Made by a program: the position numbers and the translations under genes
Assembly (NCBI GenBank): GCA_004026145.2
Contig: CP034980.1
Coordinates: forward strand, 14,420,064 to 14,484,063
DNA length: 64,000 nucleotides
From: Takifugu bimaculatus
Taxonomy: Eukaryota > Chordata > Actinopteri > Tetraodontiformes > Tetraodontidae
Direction: 5' to 3'
Shown: positions 25,652 through 38,642 of the stretch, in pieces
Numbering within the stretch: position 1 is the stretch's first letter
Layout of the letters: each line of letters starts with the position of its first letter
The notes under the pieces: generated by a model
Told to the model about the DNA's origin: nothing
What the model saw: only the letters and a program-made list of their open reading frames with translations
The model's database searches: none

Positions 25652-27785
25652 TCTTCAACAATACAGCTGATAATGTTTTGAAAGTTGATGGGAATGTTGA
25701 AGAGAAGCTCGGCTCCTTCACCAGGGAGCACCTATTTAAGTGAGGGTGACACATATTAAAAGGATCCAAAGAGCGCTGCCGTTTTTATGAAGCCGTTTTA
25801 AGATCTGACAGAGGATTCGTGCAGCGTGCACAGGCGCACGTGCCCTCAGGACAGTAGGAACTGCTATCAGAATGGTATTTTGACAGGGTTTGCCCCCCCC
25901 CCCTGTTGTTTTTGATGAATGAGGCTCAAACCAAAGATCTGATTGTTGGAGCTACTAGCTAACGAGCTAAAGCATCCGTCACAAACACCCACCATGACTC
26001 ACGACCCAAAAAACCTCCCTTTGGGACACTTTGCTGATGACTGACAGTGAAAGCACAGACAGTGACTGTTGATAAGGAGAGCCGATCATGGACGCGGACC
26101 CTCGGTCCCATGAGTCAGAGCAAGGACACAAAGATTTCAGCAGATCCGTGGCTGCGCTGACCGTAAAGACGGAGTTTTGATGTTTCTAAAGAGACGGGCC
26201 CTTTGTGCGGAACAAAGTTTGACACAGAAGCGGGTTTTCCCCCCCTCGAGTCGTGCACGTGACTGCAGCTCAGTCTTGAAGTTGGGCGCTGCGACACTCG
26301 GCTCTGTGTGCTGCTGCGACAGAATGTCCCCTCTGTTCAGGGCCACACGAAGGAATGTTGGACATGAATAAATGGACTGTCCTTGGTGGATGCATGAGGA
26401 GAGCGTCCACGCACGAGCCCTTCCACCCTTCATCAAAAGGGCCTTTGAAGGCCTGCCACCATTACACCACCGCCGAGCGCCGTCCGTATGTTCCGACGGC
26501 TCGGCTGGTCTCTGGGAAACGAGAAGCTATTTAGGACGACTTTTATTCGAAGATAAATGTGGGACTGTGGAGCGACACCAGAACAGGTTCTAAACTAACA
26601 GCACAATACGGATTTTCAACCGCAATCGCTGGAGTCAGTCGACAGATGTCACACACAACGACAGGAACGCTCAGAATAAGGGCTGCCATTGCCACGGCAA
26701 CCGTTAGAACATGTGAAAAAGAGCAAAGACAGGAGGACGGCCTTGTTTCCTTGGATGGTGTCACTCCAGGCCAGAATGGGGGGGGAGGGGGGGTAGCCCC
26801 TCTAATAGAGAGGTGAATATCAATCTCTGCCTCCTCACCAGCAACTGAAATCAAATAGTTAGAGATCTTTCTCCCTCCTGCGCAGCGGCCGTCCCTCTGA
26901 GGCTCTACGGCCTTGTTGTGGGTTTAGACGGAGCATCACAACACGGCCAGGCAGCTCCCGCCACTACGCAGTGCTCTCATTGGCGGGGTGAACACTGGCG
27001 TGGTGCACAGGCTCCCTACGGATAGCTACAGCTGTGGCTGAGCGGCTAGCTTTGACCTCGAGCTACCAGCAGAACTCCAGGCAGAGATGGAACCCTAATG
27101 TGAAGACGTGACCTCCGCTGCTATGACTCCCTCAACGCTGACTCCTGATCTGCATCACATGCTTCGAAACGCCACCTGGACAGACAACAAGGTCCCCGTT
27201 TGCTGGATTCGTTGATTTGCTTTGCACATCTGCGTCGGACTCATCGGTATTTATGAGCATAACATATTTATTATGGAGGCTGACCTCACGCGCTTCAAGC
27301 GCTCCACTACCCACGGCTGCACCTTGTCAATGAAAACACACCCCACAGAAGGGTGAGAGGCAGGACTGCCGTCAACCACGAGCTGTGGAAGAGGCAGCTC
27401 ATCACGCTGATGAGTGGCTTAAAATACTCTGCGTGAGTTTGATTATATACGCCCAGGAGCGCGCACGCAGTGGGTGTTCACGTCTTCAGGCAATCAAACT
27501 ACAGTTCAAGTACTCTGAGCATGTTTTATACGTTCACTTCCCTCTTTTTTGCCATATTCCGTCGTGATTGTTTGGGATTTATCGTTTTCAGGGGCTTAAA
27601 CGCAGCTCAGAATTCTTTTTGCTGCATCAGAGCTGCTTGGCTGTAACTGGGGAGACACCAGGATGGAGCCTGAGGAAGGAGAGGAAGGAGACGGGGAGAA
27701 AGAGGGAAGCGAACAAGAGGGCTAATCCCAAACACGGAGGGAAAATGACAATAACTGCATGTTTGTAAGGCAGAGAATGATGGCG
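25651..27785. other. Intergenic, no gene recognised
   Basis: I see no supported exon. An RFX-like X-box half-palindrome, ATTGCCACGGCAAC, is present at 26688-26701. Confidence 0.5.
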
Positions 27786-27787
27786 TG

Positions 27788-27806
27788 CGCGCACACACAC
27801 ACACAC

Positions 27807-27861
<55 letters not shown>
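27788..27861. repeat. (CA)n microsatellite, 74 bp, with GCGCGC start
   Basis: The run begins GCGCGCACAC and has one internal GCAC interruption. Alternating purine-pyrimidine sequence of this length has high Z-DNA potential. Confidence 0.95.
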
Positions 27862-27862
<1 letters not shown>

Positions 27863-27912
27863 CCTTCACTGTCCAAAGGCTTTAGAGTCGTGGGGCTGAT
27901 TACGTATCTATA

Positions 27913-27926
27913 CTGCCATCTAGTGT
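27913..27926 (-). promoter_or_regulatory. CTCF-type motif, reverse
   Basis: The minus strand reads ACACTAGATGGCAG, one base from the core consensus CCASYAGRKGGCAG. Confidence 0.45.
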
Positions 27927-27929
27927 CTG

Positions 27930-30900
27930 ACATTAGAAAACACAAGCTGACTTGCTGTCATTGCTGAGCTGAAACCTGACGTGTCTGTCAACGTCTTGTC
28001 TCTCTTTGATTTATTCTTCTTTATTATTTAATTAGATTTTTCTTTACATCTGAACCCATCTGGAGATTTCTGGCAGTGTGGGATTGATTCATGTAATAAC
28101 GCTTAAAGATAAAACCACAGAGAACCGAACAGCGTTGATCGGATTTTTTTTAAATTAAGGATGTTGAGTCATAAACGGATTGAGTGAAAAAAAAGACATA
28201 ATGAAAACTGTGATGGTGCTGATTTGTGCAGTGAGCAGATTTACAGAAAACTACTGATTAGACTAAAGGGAGTAGTGATGGTCCTGTCTCCCTGCAGTAA
28301 CTCTGCATTCATAATGAAAGTCTCTTCAAGGCCGGAGTTGTGTGTGTGTGTGTGATGTGTGTGTGCATGTGTGTGTGTGTGTGTGAGGCCACAGGGCGAC
28401 TCCCTTCATCTTCCAATCATAGCCATTTGTTCTCCTCTGCTCCTTTTCTCTTCATCTTTTCCATCTGCGGGCCCCTCCAGGCTTCCATCCCTCCCCACGT
28501 CTGCTCCCTCCAGCTTTCCAGAACTTTGATGGCTGCCTGTTATCAGCTCAATTAAAGCAATCTTTGTTTCCCTCCACCTTCCTCCTTCTGTAGCCTACCG
28601 ACCTCTCCCATTCCAGTAATCATGCGCATTGGCTTTATTTTAATTGATTGGTGTGAACTATAATTGTTGGACTGTTTGATGTAATTGAGGACTCATCTTT
28701 CCTCGGATGCGTCTGAACCAAAATAGTCCACAGTGGAATAAAGACGTTGGCTTTTTCCAAGGCTTTTTTTTTGGCCGATTGCAGTATTTTCCTCCAAGCT
28801 CTGGGTTGTTTTATTGTTTTTCTTTAAAAGCGTGTCATTAATTTTGAGCATCTTATTGCATATTTCATTAAACGCTAAATATGGAAAAAGCTGCAAACTT
28901 CAGAATGAAAGCAACGCAGCATCCCAGAGGACATTTGAGTTTGGCTTCACCGAGAGGCTGGAGCGGAAGCACGCTGGGAAACATGATGTAAATATTGCAT
29001 GAATCACATGCTAATGAGAGCGTTGTGTCTTACAAACCCTCTGACAGAATAACGCGGATCGTGTCGGGATCTAACAGAACTTTGGCCTTCGCGCCGTTTG
29101 AGCCGAACCATCCAGGCCGACCACCCGTCACAGTGGACGACACGTGCACACGCGCGCACAGGCTCCCACAGAGCTGCCAGTGGAAGCGATGCAGCCCATC
29201 CAGACGCTGTAACGGACACAGGTAGAACCGCGTCCCCTCCTCTGAAGAGCTGCGACCCAAAATAACGCCACAAACACGCCTTGTTCCAGGGCTTTAGGGG
29301 CATTTAAAGGGGTGTTCTGCAGCAGCCTGAAACCGGTGCACCACTTGAAGGGCTGGCACGTCTGAAGCAGGAAGGATCAAATTCCAAAGACTGCAGCTGT
29401 CGGAAGAACACGGGATTGTTTCCTGGGTTACGATGGAACCTCACTGATCTCAAAGGTGTCGTTCGCCAGATGCAAGAGAATGACAGAAAACTGAAAAACA
29501 CAATCGAAGCGAGCGTAAGTGGATTAAAATGCCGTTTTAGCGAGAATATGACAGCGACACACAGGCCGGACCTGAAACACTCGCTGAGCCGGTTGTGGGT
29601 ATTTTGGGGGAATGTTGCGTCTCTCACTGGAAGGGCAGAGTCCCAGTGGAGCCACAGCTGCTCCCAGCTGTCCGGGTTACGAGCGGGGGCGTGGCCTTTC
29701 CCACACTCGCCCCGGGGCAGCTGACCAATGAAAGTGCAAAGTCAATCACGGGAACAACGGGGATGCTAAATTAGCGAAGCCGCGGTCGTCTAGTTAGCGG
29801 CAAGGAAAATCTGAAGAAGCTGAAGAAAACAACCAGCAGGGAAATACGAATTAACGGGAACAACGGGAAGGGGCGACATCCACATGAATATCAGAGAGCA
29901 GACGTGACGCTCTGGGTCCCGGCTGAGATTAAACAGTCAGACTGGCGCTCTGATAAAGCTCCAACACAACGGCTCCACTTCATTATCTCAGCCCCTTTCA
30001 AACCAAATCAGCATCGCCTATAGATTTGGATTTCAGCACATTGGACAGAAAAATCTGCCCACACCGACGCTGGCGCGCGGCGTTTCCCTGATAAGCCAAC
30101 GCACAAAGACGCTCTGCAGCTCTTATCTGAGATCACATCCTACAACTGGAACCACAGAATGCCAGAGGTGACAATGAGGTCACCGGGCAAGGCCTTTTTT
30201 TTCCCATGATGCTCAGCCTGTTGCTGTAGCTGTGGGTTTGCGTGATGTGAAGCTAACTTGAGGTCCGGCATCAAACCGCAATCAAGCTTCAAAAGATTTT
30301 AAAAAAGAAATTATATGCTGTAACAATTCATCATGCAGCCACAAAGCTCGGACCCACTGATCGGAAGCTCCAGGTGGGCGTGGTTAAGACGGGATGGATG
30401 ATGTGGGGATGACCAGTCCAGTCCTGCGAACCAGCGAGGGACTCCAGCAAAATGGTCTCTGCTTCAGTTCTGACATGTTTAGATCCCACCAGGAATCAAC
30501 CGATAGCTTTGTTGACATGTTTGCAGGCTACAGACACAGGAAGGAGTCAAACGTTCCAAAAAGAACTGTTGTTGTTGTTGTTGTCCACCGCAGGAAACCC
30601 AACAAACTGCTTCCTAACGCCGAGTCATGAGGCTGGTTCGGAGCGCGAACAGGTGAAAGCACCTGACTGGTGCGTCTCCTCTCTGTGCCAGTGACTAATT
30701 AAGATTCTGATCAACATTACGCTTAGATAATCTGAGAGCCGCGCTGAGGATTTGCTGTTTATAAGCCGTTTATGGATGTTCGGGAGGCGAGGAGGAGAGA
30801 TTTAGATCGCGCTTGCATCCGCATGTCAAATGAATGGGAGGAAGACAGAAAACAAGCAGCAAGGAGGGAGGGAGGAGGGAGGAGGGAGGAGTGGATCAGG

Positions 30901-32000
30901 AGGGGGAATTGAACATGCTTATGCATGTAAGTGGAAAGCTTTACAGTGCGGTTTGGCAGCAGAGGTCACCCAGGCACTGAGAGGTGAGACGCAATTTATC
31001 ACAGCGCATTAAGAAAAGCAGCCCGCCCCCCCCCCCTTCCCTCTGGGAGCAAGCGGGGTTGACAGAGGACGCGAGGAGGTCGCAGACTTCGATTCAGCTC
31101 CGACTCCGGGGGGGAATCTCCAGGTGCTCATGAATCATTTCAAGACGAACTTGCAAATAAACGCCAGTGAACTTCACATTTGTGAGAGATTTCAGTGGTT
31201 TCACAGGCCGAACAGGTGAGAGCCAAGAGGCCCCCGGTAACGAGGACGCCGGTTTTTAATCACCAACCATCAACGCTGGGACAAAGGAACAGGCCACGGA
31301 GGTCAAAGGTTAAGCCAACACAGAGAAATCTGTTCAGAGACACAGAAAAATGGCTGGAAAGAGGCTCGGGAAGGAGACAAAGCAGCCTGTGAACGGGCTG
31401 AGCGGTCTTTTTGAAGTGAAACCCCTGAATGCTGAAGCATCGGTTCCACTTACGCTTCATCCTTTTCATCTTCTTTAGCGTGCGGATAAAGATCTCGCCG
31501 TGCTCATCGCCCCTCCGAGCCTTCAGCATCTCTCGGGTAAACACGATTCAGGTCGGTTCAGGAGCGATTTGAGCACGCCCGACTAAGCGCCAGTGAGCAT
31601 CTCTCGCACGCCATCGCAGTGGCGCCATCTCCTCATTCTTAGTTTGAATACAGCCTTTCTGGTACCCTCGTAAAAATAAACAAAGCCCGTTTGAATCCCC
31701 TCGTTAATGTGATCGCTCGCTAATGATTCCTCAGATTCAATGACAGTAAAACTAAAACGGCGAGTTACCACCGTGACCGGACTTTGCTAACGGGCTAATT
31801 AGCAGGACTGCATTCATTACGGTATCAATGGCCGATATCGGGGGCCAATTATGCCTTTGAATGATGGGATGGAGGTTAAAGCCTGAGATAAGGATGGACT
31901 ACAAGCGCGCCTAACGTTGAGCTGTTAATGCCACGCAATCTCCAACCCACAAACGCTGACAGGCACCAATTTGTCCGTGTCTTTGCCTCCACAAAACAGC
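27930..32000. other. Intergenic, no gene recognised
   Basis: No supported exon. The stretch contains an imperfect TG tract (28339-28385), a homeodomain-motif-rich AT block (about 28611-28692), a purine tract (30861-30891), a (GTT)n run (30568-30584) and a C11 tract (31026-31036). Confidence 0.55.
28339..28385. repeat. Imperfect (TG)n microsatellite
   Basis: TG runs interrupted by GATG and GCATG. Confidence 0.9.
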
Positions 32001-32019
32001 GGGGGATATCTGAGTACTC

Positions 32020-32060
32020 TGTGCGTGTGTGTGTGTTTGTGTGTGTGTGCATGTGTGTGG
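32020..32060. repeat. Imperfect (TG)n microsatellite
   Basis: TG runs with TTTG and CATG interruptions. Confidence 0.9.
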
Positions 32061-32213
32061 GTGGGTCCCAGGATAAATGCATGCACATGTGCATGAAGGG
32101 CACGGAGGAGGCAGCAGTTTCCCAAAGGAGGAATTTATTTGGAAAGAGCCTCCCATGACCCAGCCTGATCTCTCCTCTTCAGGCCTCCACAGGGGTGGTG
32201 TGTATGGGTGATC

Positions 32214-32222
32214 CCCCCCCCC

Positions 32223-32253
<31 letters not shown>
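32214..32253. repeat. Poly-C joined to (CA)n
   Basis: C10 (32214-32223) runs directly into a CA tract broken once by TATA. Confidence 0.9.
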
Positions 32254-32630
32254 CCATCTTACCCGCACGCACATGCCTCAGAGCGCTGGTTTGACTGACA
32301 AAATGCAGGCCCCGGCATTCAGCCGACAACCAGCCCCCCGGCAAGGTCCCGATACGTTCTGAGGAATCTTATCTGCTGAGAGAGGATGGGGGAGGGGCAT
32401 CTCTCCCCACGCCGCTCGCCCCGAGCAAACTTTGAGCGCGCTGCCCCCCCCCCCCAATCTGCTACAGTGTGCCAGTTTGCCAGCAGCTTCCGTGGCCTCA
32501 GCTGGACGTTGACAGTTTGACAGTTGTCGGGTCGTCACATGATGAGTCGAGCCTCATAATCGGAGGAAGCGGGCACCTTCATGTAGCGTTGTAAATCAGT
32601 TTTAGACATTTGACTGTAGCCACGGCATTA

Positions 32631-32720
32631 CGTTGGACACAACCACGTCAGACACAACTACGTCAGACACAACCACGTTGGACACAACTACGTCGGACAC
32701 AACCACGTTGGACACAACCA
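32631..32720. repeat. Six exact-length 15-bp tandem units
   Basis: Six units of the form CGT(T/C)(G/A)GACACAAC(C/T)A fill exactly 90 bp. The plus strand reads as Asp-Thr-Thr-Ser/Leu repeats in one frame, because 15 is a multiple of 3, but no surrounding gene is recognised. Confidence 0.95.
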
Positions 32721-34780
32721 CAGCGTGCAGAGGGACCTTAACGCTCGGGAGGAGGTTACCACTAAACGTGGAACAAGTCAGGGAGAGCCTGCAGGAGGAG
32801 CTCATGCGTGGATTCTGTCCGCTCACATTAAAAAAAATCCCAGCAGGACAGATGCACATTGACCATCAAGGACTTCAAATCTTAATTAGGGAAAGAAGCA
32901 ATCAGGAAGAGTAAAGTTCGAAATGTTCTAACTAAGGAATGACCCTTGTGAAGGACGTCAGTGTATCTGCTAGGATCCTTTCTTCGATAGCCAAAATAAG
33001 TGACGTGCCGGGAGCTCCTGGGCGGCCGCGGACCACCTGACTGGCTCCTCCTTCAAGGTCAAACTGTGAGCAGCTCGTTCAGACCCTCACACATCAGCTG
33101 AGGCTGTTCCAGAAACCGCCCGGTTCTGCCCACGGAATTGGCTTCCGACCCCGGAATGCTGCCGCCTACCTGAGGTTTTCCTGCCGCGCTTTCTGTCGAT
33201 CTGTTGCGGATGCAGGCTGTGGTTTAACATACTTGGCATCGGAAAAACAAAGGTTCAACGCTTAGAGGACACGATCAGGCCAAAGACTGACGAGCACGCG
33301 GCAAAAGAGGGAGAAAATGTGATCCAAGAGGACACGGTGTTCTTTCAGTAACTCTGCTCCACACTCAGGCGTGACCCAGGTTCAGAGATGGCTTTTGTGC
33401 AGCAAACACACTGGAATCTTTAAAAGATTAGAAAAACAGGCCCCAGAGATGCAACTGTGTCTTATTGATTTGCCACAGCCGACCGCCTGGAGATCCAAAT
33501 AGCCGCCAACAGAGCGCGTTTGTGCGATGCTGATCTAATGCCGAGCCGCTCGATGGTTGGGCTCTCCGGGTTTATCAAGGAGTTCCCTGTGATGCCGGGC
33601 AGCTGACTCCGAGAGGGAAGCCTCGCTCGGATGCCAAAATGGGAACCAGAACTGAAGCCGTCCCGCTCATGGGCCTTCCCGAAGTGCCACGCAAACACCA
33701 CCTCATCAGCTATTCTCGCTAATCCAAGTAGCTTCAGCGGAAACGCCGGGGTGCCGAGCCCGGGTCACCAGTAACTCTCCCAGTATGTGGACTCTGACCC
33801 TGATGTGTCACCATTATCGTCCAAGGATGCAACTGGGGGGGTGATAAGGAGAGAGAGCGTGCGAGAGGCCGAGCCGCCCTGCGGGTCGATGATGGACGAG
33901 CCTGAACCCCCCAGACTGACACCGAGCAGGTCAGGTCCTGTCTCATTAACCGCAGCCATCATCATTAACCAGAGAGACCCCTGGAAGAGACTGGGGGTCA
34001 TACATCATCTCGCTCTGACGCCTGGAAGATCATCAAACAAGGTTTCAGGCCCCGATCGACGCGGACGGCGATGACACACGACAGCAATTATCAGTGATTC
34101 TGTGGCGCTGGCGTCACCACGGCCCAACTCTGAACTCTGCCTCCCTGCCCTCCGCTGTGTTGGCGAGGTGAATTATTGATGTGCGGCGACACATTGCACC
34201 CAGCGGCCCCAGTCACCTGCCGCTCGCTCTCCAGTTTCCCCGGGGGTCTCAGAATGATGTCACACCGCAGTGGCACCGGTCCAACACCTGTGTGGAGCAC
34301 CAACATGGTTGGGAGCTTTGGCAACAGCACAGGCGGCTGTTTAAGTGCCCCTATCCAAAACCACGCCGCCCTCCTGGCTGTCCTGCACTTGGGCCCCGGG
34401 CTTTGATCAGCTTTGATGCTAAACCATGAGGGAAGTTGGTGGTGTTTTCTTTTTTCTGCAACTATCAACAACACGAGGCTTCTGAACGATGTCTCCGCCA
34501 CCAACCCGCTGCCTTCAGACCTGAGCGCAATTTCTGCTCTTCTTTCGGTTTGAAAAGGTCACATTATTACATAAATATGAAGTCCGTGACGCACCGCATG
34601 CCAGCTTTGACAGGGCGCATCTCCCCCTTCGCTTTTCGTAACCCCCCCCCCCCCCCCCAATGACTCTTTGTTTTCATCTCCTGCGCAAGAAGATCACCTT
34701 CTGAACAGCTGATCTGGCCATGTCTTGAAAACCCTCAAACCCAGCGCTTAAAAGCTGCTCGGCGCCAACGCGCGTCTGTT
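32721..34780. other. Intergenic, no gene recognised
   Basis: Non-coding in appearance, moderately GC-rich, with open frames on both strands but no domain. A C17 tract lies at 34642-34658. Confidence 0.5.
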
Positions 34781-34783
34781 TGT

Positions 34784-34803
34784 CCCCCCCCCCCCCCCCC
34801 CCC
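34784..34803. repeat. Poly-C tract, 20 bp
   Basis: Twenty consecutive C on the plus strand, lying just beyond the donor of the candidate minus-strand first exon. Confidence 0.9.
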
Positions 34804-34841
34804 ACCAGCCCCCCCGGAGAAGCACAAAGAAGCGAGCCTAC

Positions 34842-35150
34842 CTCAGTGCGCGCTGACAGCGCTCCGTGTCGACTCGCAGCCGGGCTGACAGCACCGTGAC
34901 GCTCGCAGTCAAACAGAAGTTTGGACCGAAGTGATCACACACGCAGCGAGGGTGTTTGGTGGATCCCCGCGTCACGCGCCGTGTACATGGCAACGCCCGA
35001 CAACAAAAACTGACGTCTGATCTCCCCCTCGCAGGATCGTGAAGGCGCGCTGAAGATGTGGCTCTCCGACTCGGCTGCGCGCACCACGGTGCGCTCTCTC
35101 TTTCTCCACCGACGCGGAGCCTAAACGGTCCCCGAGGACACGTGACCAGT
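34842..35150 (-). other. Second CpG-rich candidate promoter/first exon, minus strand
   Basis: A CpG-rich patch carries an E-box CACGTG (35139-35144) and a half CRE TGACGTCT (about 35011-35018). On the minus strand it ends at the donor GAG|GTAGGC (exon end 34842). No peptide is recognised. It resembles the 9.7-10.0 kb patch in having a CpG-rich body, a CRE-type site and a minus-strand GTAGG donor. Function is inferred. Confidence 0.22.
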
Positions 35151-38100
35151 GGAGGGGGGGTTGGGGGGAGCACTGGAATAGCTCTCAGACTCCCAGCAGA
35201 AGGAGTAACAGCAGCAACTGGGATCAGTTACACCATCGCTCCCAGCTGTATTCCAATCTCAATAAACCGGAGCGGCGCGCACAAACTCCCCCCCTCAACC
35301 GAGTCGACCCCCGTGGCCTCGGGGGGGGGGGGGGGTCGCTGTCTGAGGTTATTAGCCCCAAATTAAAGTGTGGAACTCTGAAACGCCTTCACCAGCATTC
35401 TTTACTGAAGACGACTGGGTTCTACGGGAGTCATTTGATGGATTTTGACCATTATTCGTGGCTCATGTGAACACCAAGAACACCGAGCGTGAAAGAAAAA
35501 GAGAATTTGTTTCCACACATACGTAGCCTGACTAAATAACTCTGAGATAAGACATCACATGGAGAATCAGCTGGGGTGATAAAGAACACGAGGTAACAGA
35601 CGACGCATCGTTTTAATATTATCAAAAAATAAATGAGATCTGTCAAGATTTTGGTCAAAATGGCTCAAAATGGTAGAGTTCAATTTTGATGCATCAAACT
35701 GGAAGCAAAATGGAACTCTGGCCGTTATTTTGGAGGGATGAGGTCATTTTTAGCTCCTCTCTGCCCTCGGTAACCGGAGGAGGATCAGCTCATGGAGAAA
35801 AATACACGCTGATGTTTTTCTGTGTGTGAGGCGTCAGTGGAACGAGTTTCAGCAGAACCTGAAACATCTTGGGCCGGACCGTACCCGGCAGCTGCCCGTG
35901 TTATCTACAGTCAGTCTGCGTGCACGGTCTCCGGCTCTATCTGATAATGGTGATGCGGTGGCAAGCGTGCAGAATTGTGAAGATAGTGTAGGAAGAGAAA
36001 AATGTGTGAACACCCCAGAGAGGAGATGAAGCGTTTCTCAGCCAGGACGGCACATTTCCAGAGCGGGAGGCAACTCTCTGTGGTCCTGCACATCAAACAA
36101 ATGCAAGAACAAATACCAGCACAGCTGCATCCGCACAGCACAAAGATGCTCTTAATTCCTTCTTTTCCTCTGTCTCTGCGTGTCTCTTGAGTTTCTCCGG
36201 AGTAAGTGACGTGCCAAATCTACGGTGGCCCACAGAGCTCCACAGAGTTGATGAAAGGCTGGAGGCTGGACTTTATCTTCTAGACATGATGGAGAAATAA
36301 AGTCACACACTCGCCAAGTCTATCAGAGACGACGCAGATGAAGCCAAGTGTGCCGGAGCAGCACCTTAAATCTACTTATCACTAGAATTCATGGCGTCTG
36401 TGTGTAACAGAGGGAGCCAAGTTGTCCTGGAGATGAAGATCAATCTGGCCTCAGCTAACTTTGCTGAAGAAGGAGGATTTGCCCGCAGAACCGGCACCTT
36501 CAAGCTCTCAGATGCTAATGTGACAGATGCTAAACAGCAGCAAAGTGGTTCTGTTGTGCAACTTGTAGTCTTAATTAGCTCCTTGGAGGTGAGGATCTCG
36601 TTTAGCAGAGGAGCGCCTGGTGCCGTCTCTGTCTCCGTCTCTGTCCCACGCGTGTTGCCAGTCGCCATTTCTTCTTCTTCTCTGTGTTTGCCCACACACA
36701 TCTTGCCAGTTAGAGGGTCGATAGCCACTGAAAACAGGTTCTGATTTACAATCAACCATTTGTAAATGTAAATAGAGAAGGAAATGTTGCTCATGTGGCC
36801 GTAGAAGAAGGTGCAGAAAACCTTGACAGTGAGTTGGTGGTTTAAACATATTGTTCTCCATTTTAAGAATTATTAATAGTTAATTGCAGAGGGATAAATG
36901 AGGCTGGGGGAAGTAATAATTAATGAGGCTGGATGCAGATGGACCAGTATGGGGTATTTAATGACAATTCTGTGCTGAAAATGGCCCAAATTTGAATGAT
37001 CCAAATGGACCCAAACTAGAAAAAAATCCGAATTACTCTGTGACGCTGCACAGCCACCGCGTGTGTTTAACAATAAACATATGTAACATTGTAATGCAAT
37101 ATTCAAATGCAAGTTTAATATTTCCCTTTGTTCGCTTCTTCGTCTTTGATGTTCTTAGCATGTTTGCATTGTGCGCTCCACTTTTCAAAGCAGTAACAAG
37201 AGATAAAAAGAAAAAAACTTTCCACGTAGCGCCGCGCTCCACACCCGGAGGCTAAAGCAGCAGTGGCAGGCACACAGGAGACTTCGAGGGAATGCACATT
37301 AGCGCATCAATTATACGAGGCATTTGCAGAATCTCTGCTGTCACAGTTTGCCACATTTCAAAGGAAGGAATTTTGAACATGAACCTGGGCTTACTGGTTA
37401 CTTCATCAACTAAAACCGACACAAATCATAAAGCCTCCAACCAAATCAGCGCTAGAAGAAGGAAAACATCTCTTTATAGGTTGTTTATTGGTGAGATGCT
37501 TCACTTCAGAGATCCTTCTGATGCTTCATTGTCATTTTATGTGGAAATTAAAGCCTTTTCAACAATCAATCAGACTAATGCTGCCAATAAAGGCCAGCAT
37601 TAAAATGCTAAAATAACAATAATTATAGCCCCAAACAAGCCGTCCTATAGCTGCAGCTGTGTTGCTTTTACTTTGATTTACACCCTTTAATTTTAGTCTT
37701 CATGATGTCTTGGCTTGTGTTACAGGTTTTGAATTGTTTTTTTTAAGACTCGCTACTTTAAAGATGTCGTGAGAAGTCAAGTGTTACGCAATCGTGCTTG
37801 TGGCTCTATTATAAAAACCAAGACAGATTTATAGCATTAGCAACTACTTGTGCGATTGCATACCAAGATAGCAGTCGTTAGGCAGGTTCAGCTTCAGGCA
37901 TTAGCTGAAGCCTCGGGTCAGAAAACCCACTTCGTGTTTCTAAAGATTGTTTCCAGTAGCTGCAGAACTAAAGGCGTCTACCGCTGAGGAATCAATGGAA
38001 CAGTTGATATCGCCGAGAAAGGAAATGCTAAAGTGTGAGCAATATGAAGCCACTTCCAAAGACAGGAAGAGGCACATCACATTTACTGTAATTCTTGTGA

Positions 38101-38625
38101 CAATGAGATGTCTCCATCTGCCCATAAAGACCTCTGTACAGGAAGGCTCCTGTCAGAGGTCTTGGGTGAGATAAAACTTTTCCCTGCTGCAGGGATGAGG
38201 TGTCCTCATGTCAAGCTGCTCCTGCCTGCCTACAAGGAGCCACGGCTGATAAGGAAACCTGCAGAGCTCTGCGATTATTCTGCAGCCTCGCCTACAAAGG
38301 AGGCCCCAGACAGCATCATCGCTGCCTGTCCTGAAATGGAAAATGTTTGGCAGGGAGGTGTAGAGCTTTGGCTCTCACCCCTGGACTGGGTGACACTGAC
38401 AGGAGAAAGGACCAATCTGAGAAGGAGTAGACACCTTCACGTCTGACTCCAACCAAAATGTGGGTTTCTAGATAAGGGGAGGTCCTTTTCAGGTTTCTGT
38501 CCACAAAGATATGAGCATGATTTATACACATGAGCCATGCTCAGGATATTCTGCATACGGAGCCAAATGGAAGTTGTGTTCAGTTTTTTTAAACTGATCT
38601 GCAACTGATGGTCTGCAAAACCACA
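35151..38625. other. Intergenic, no gene recognised
   Basis: No supported exon. A G15 tract sits at 35321-35335. The 140-codon minus-strand frame at 36372-36794 has no known domain. An AT-rich block near 36855-36935 is a candidate conserved element. Confidence 0.5.
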
Positions 38626-38630
38626 GATGG

Positions 38631-38642
38631 CCAGTAGGTGGT
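38631..38642 (+). promoter_or_regulatory. CTCF-like motif, forward
   Basis: CCAGTAGGTGGT differs from the core CCASYAGRKGGC only at the last base. Confidence 0.35.

Noticed and set aside
36372..36794. 140-codon minus-strand open frame with an Arg/Glu/Thr-rich middle
   Set aside because: No domain, and a shadow frame is open on the other strand; treated as chance.
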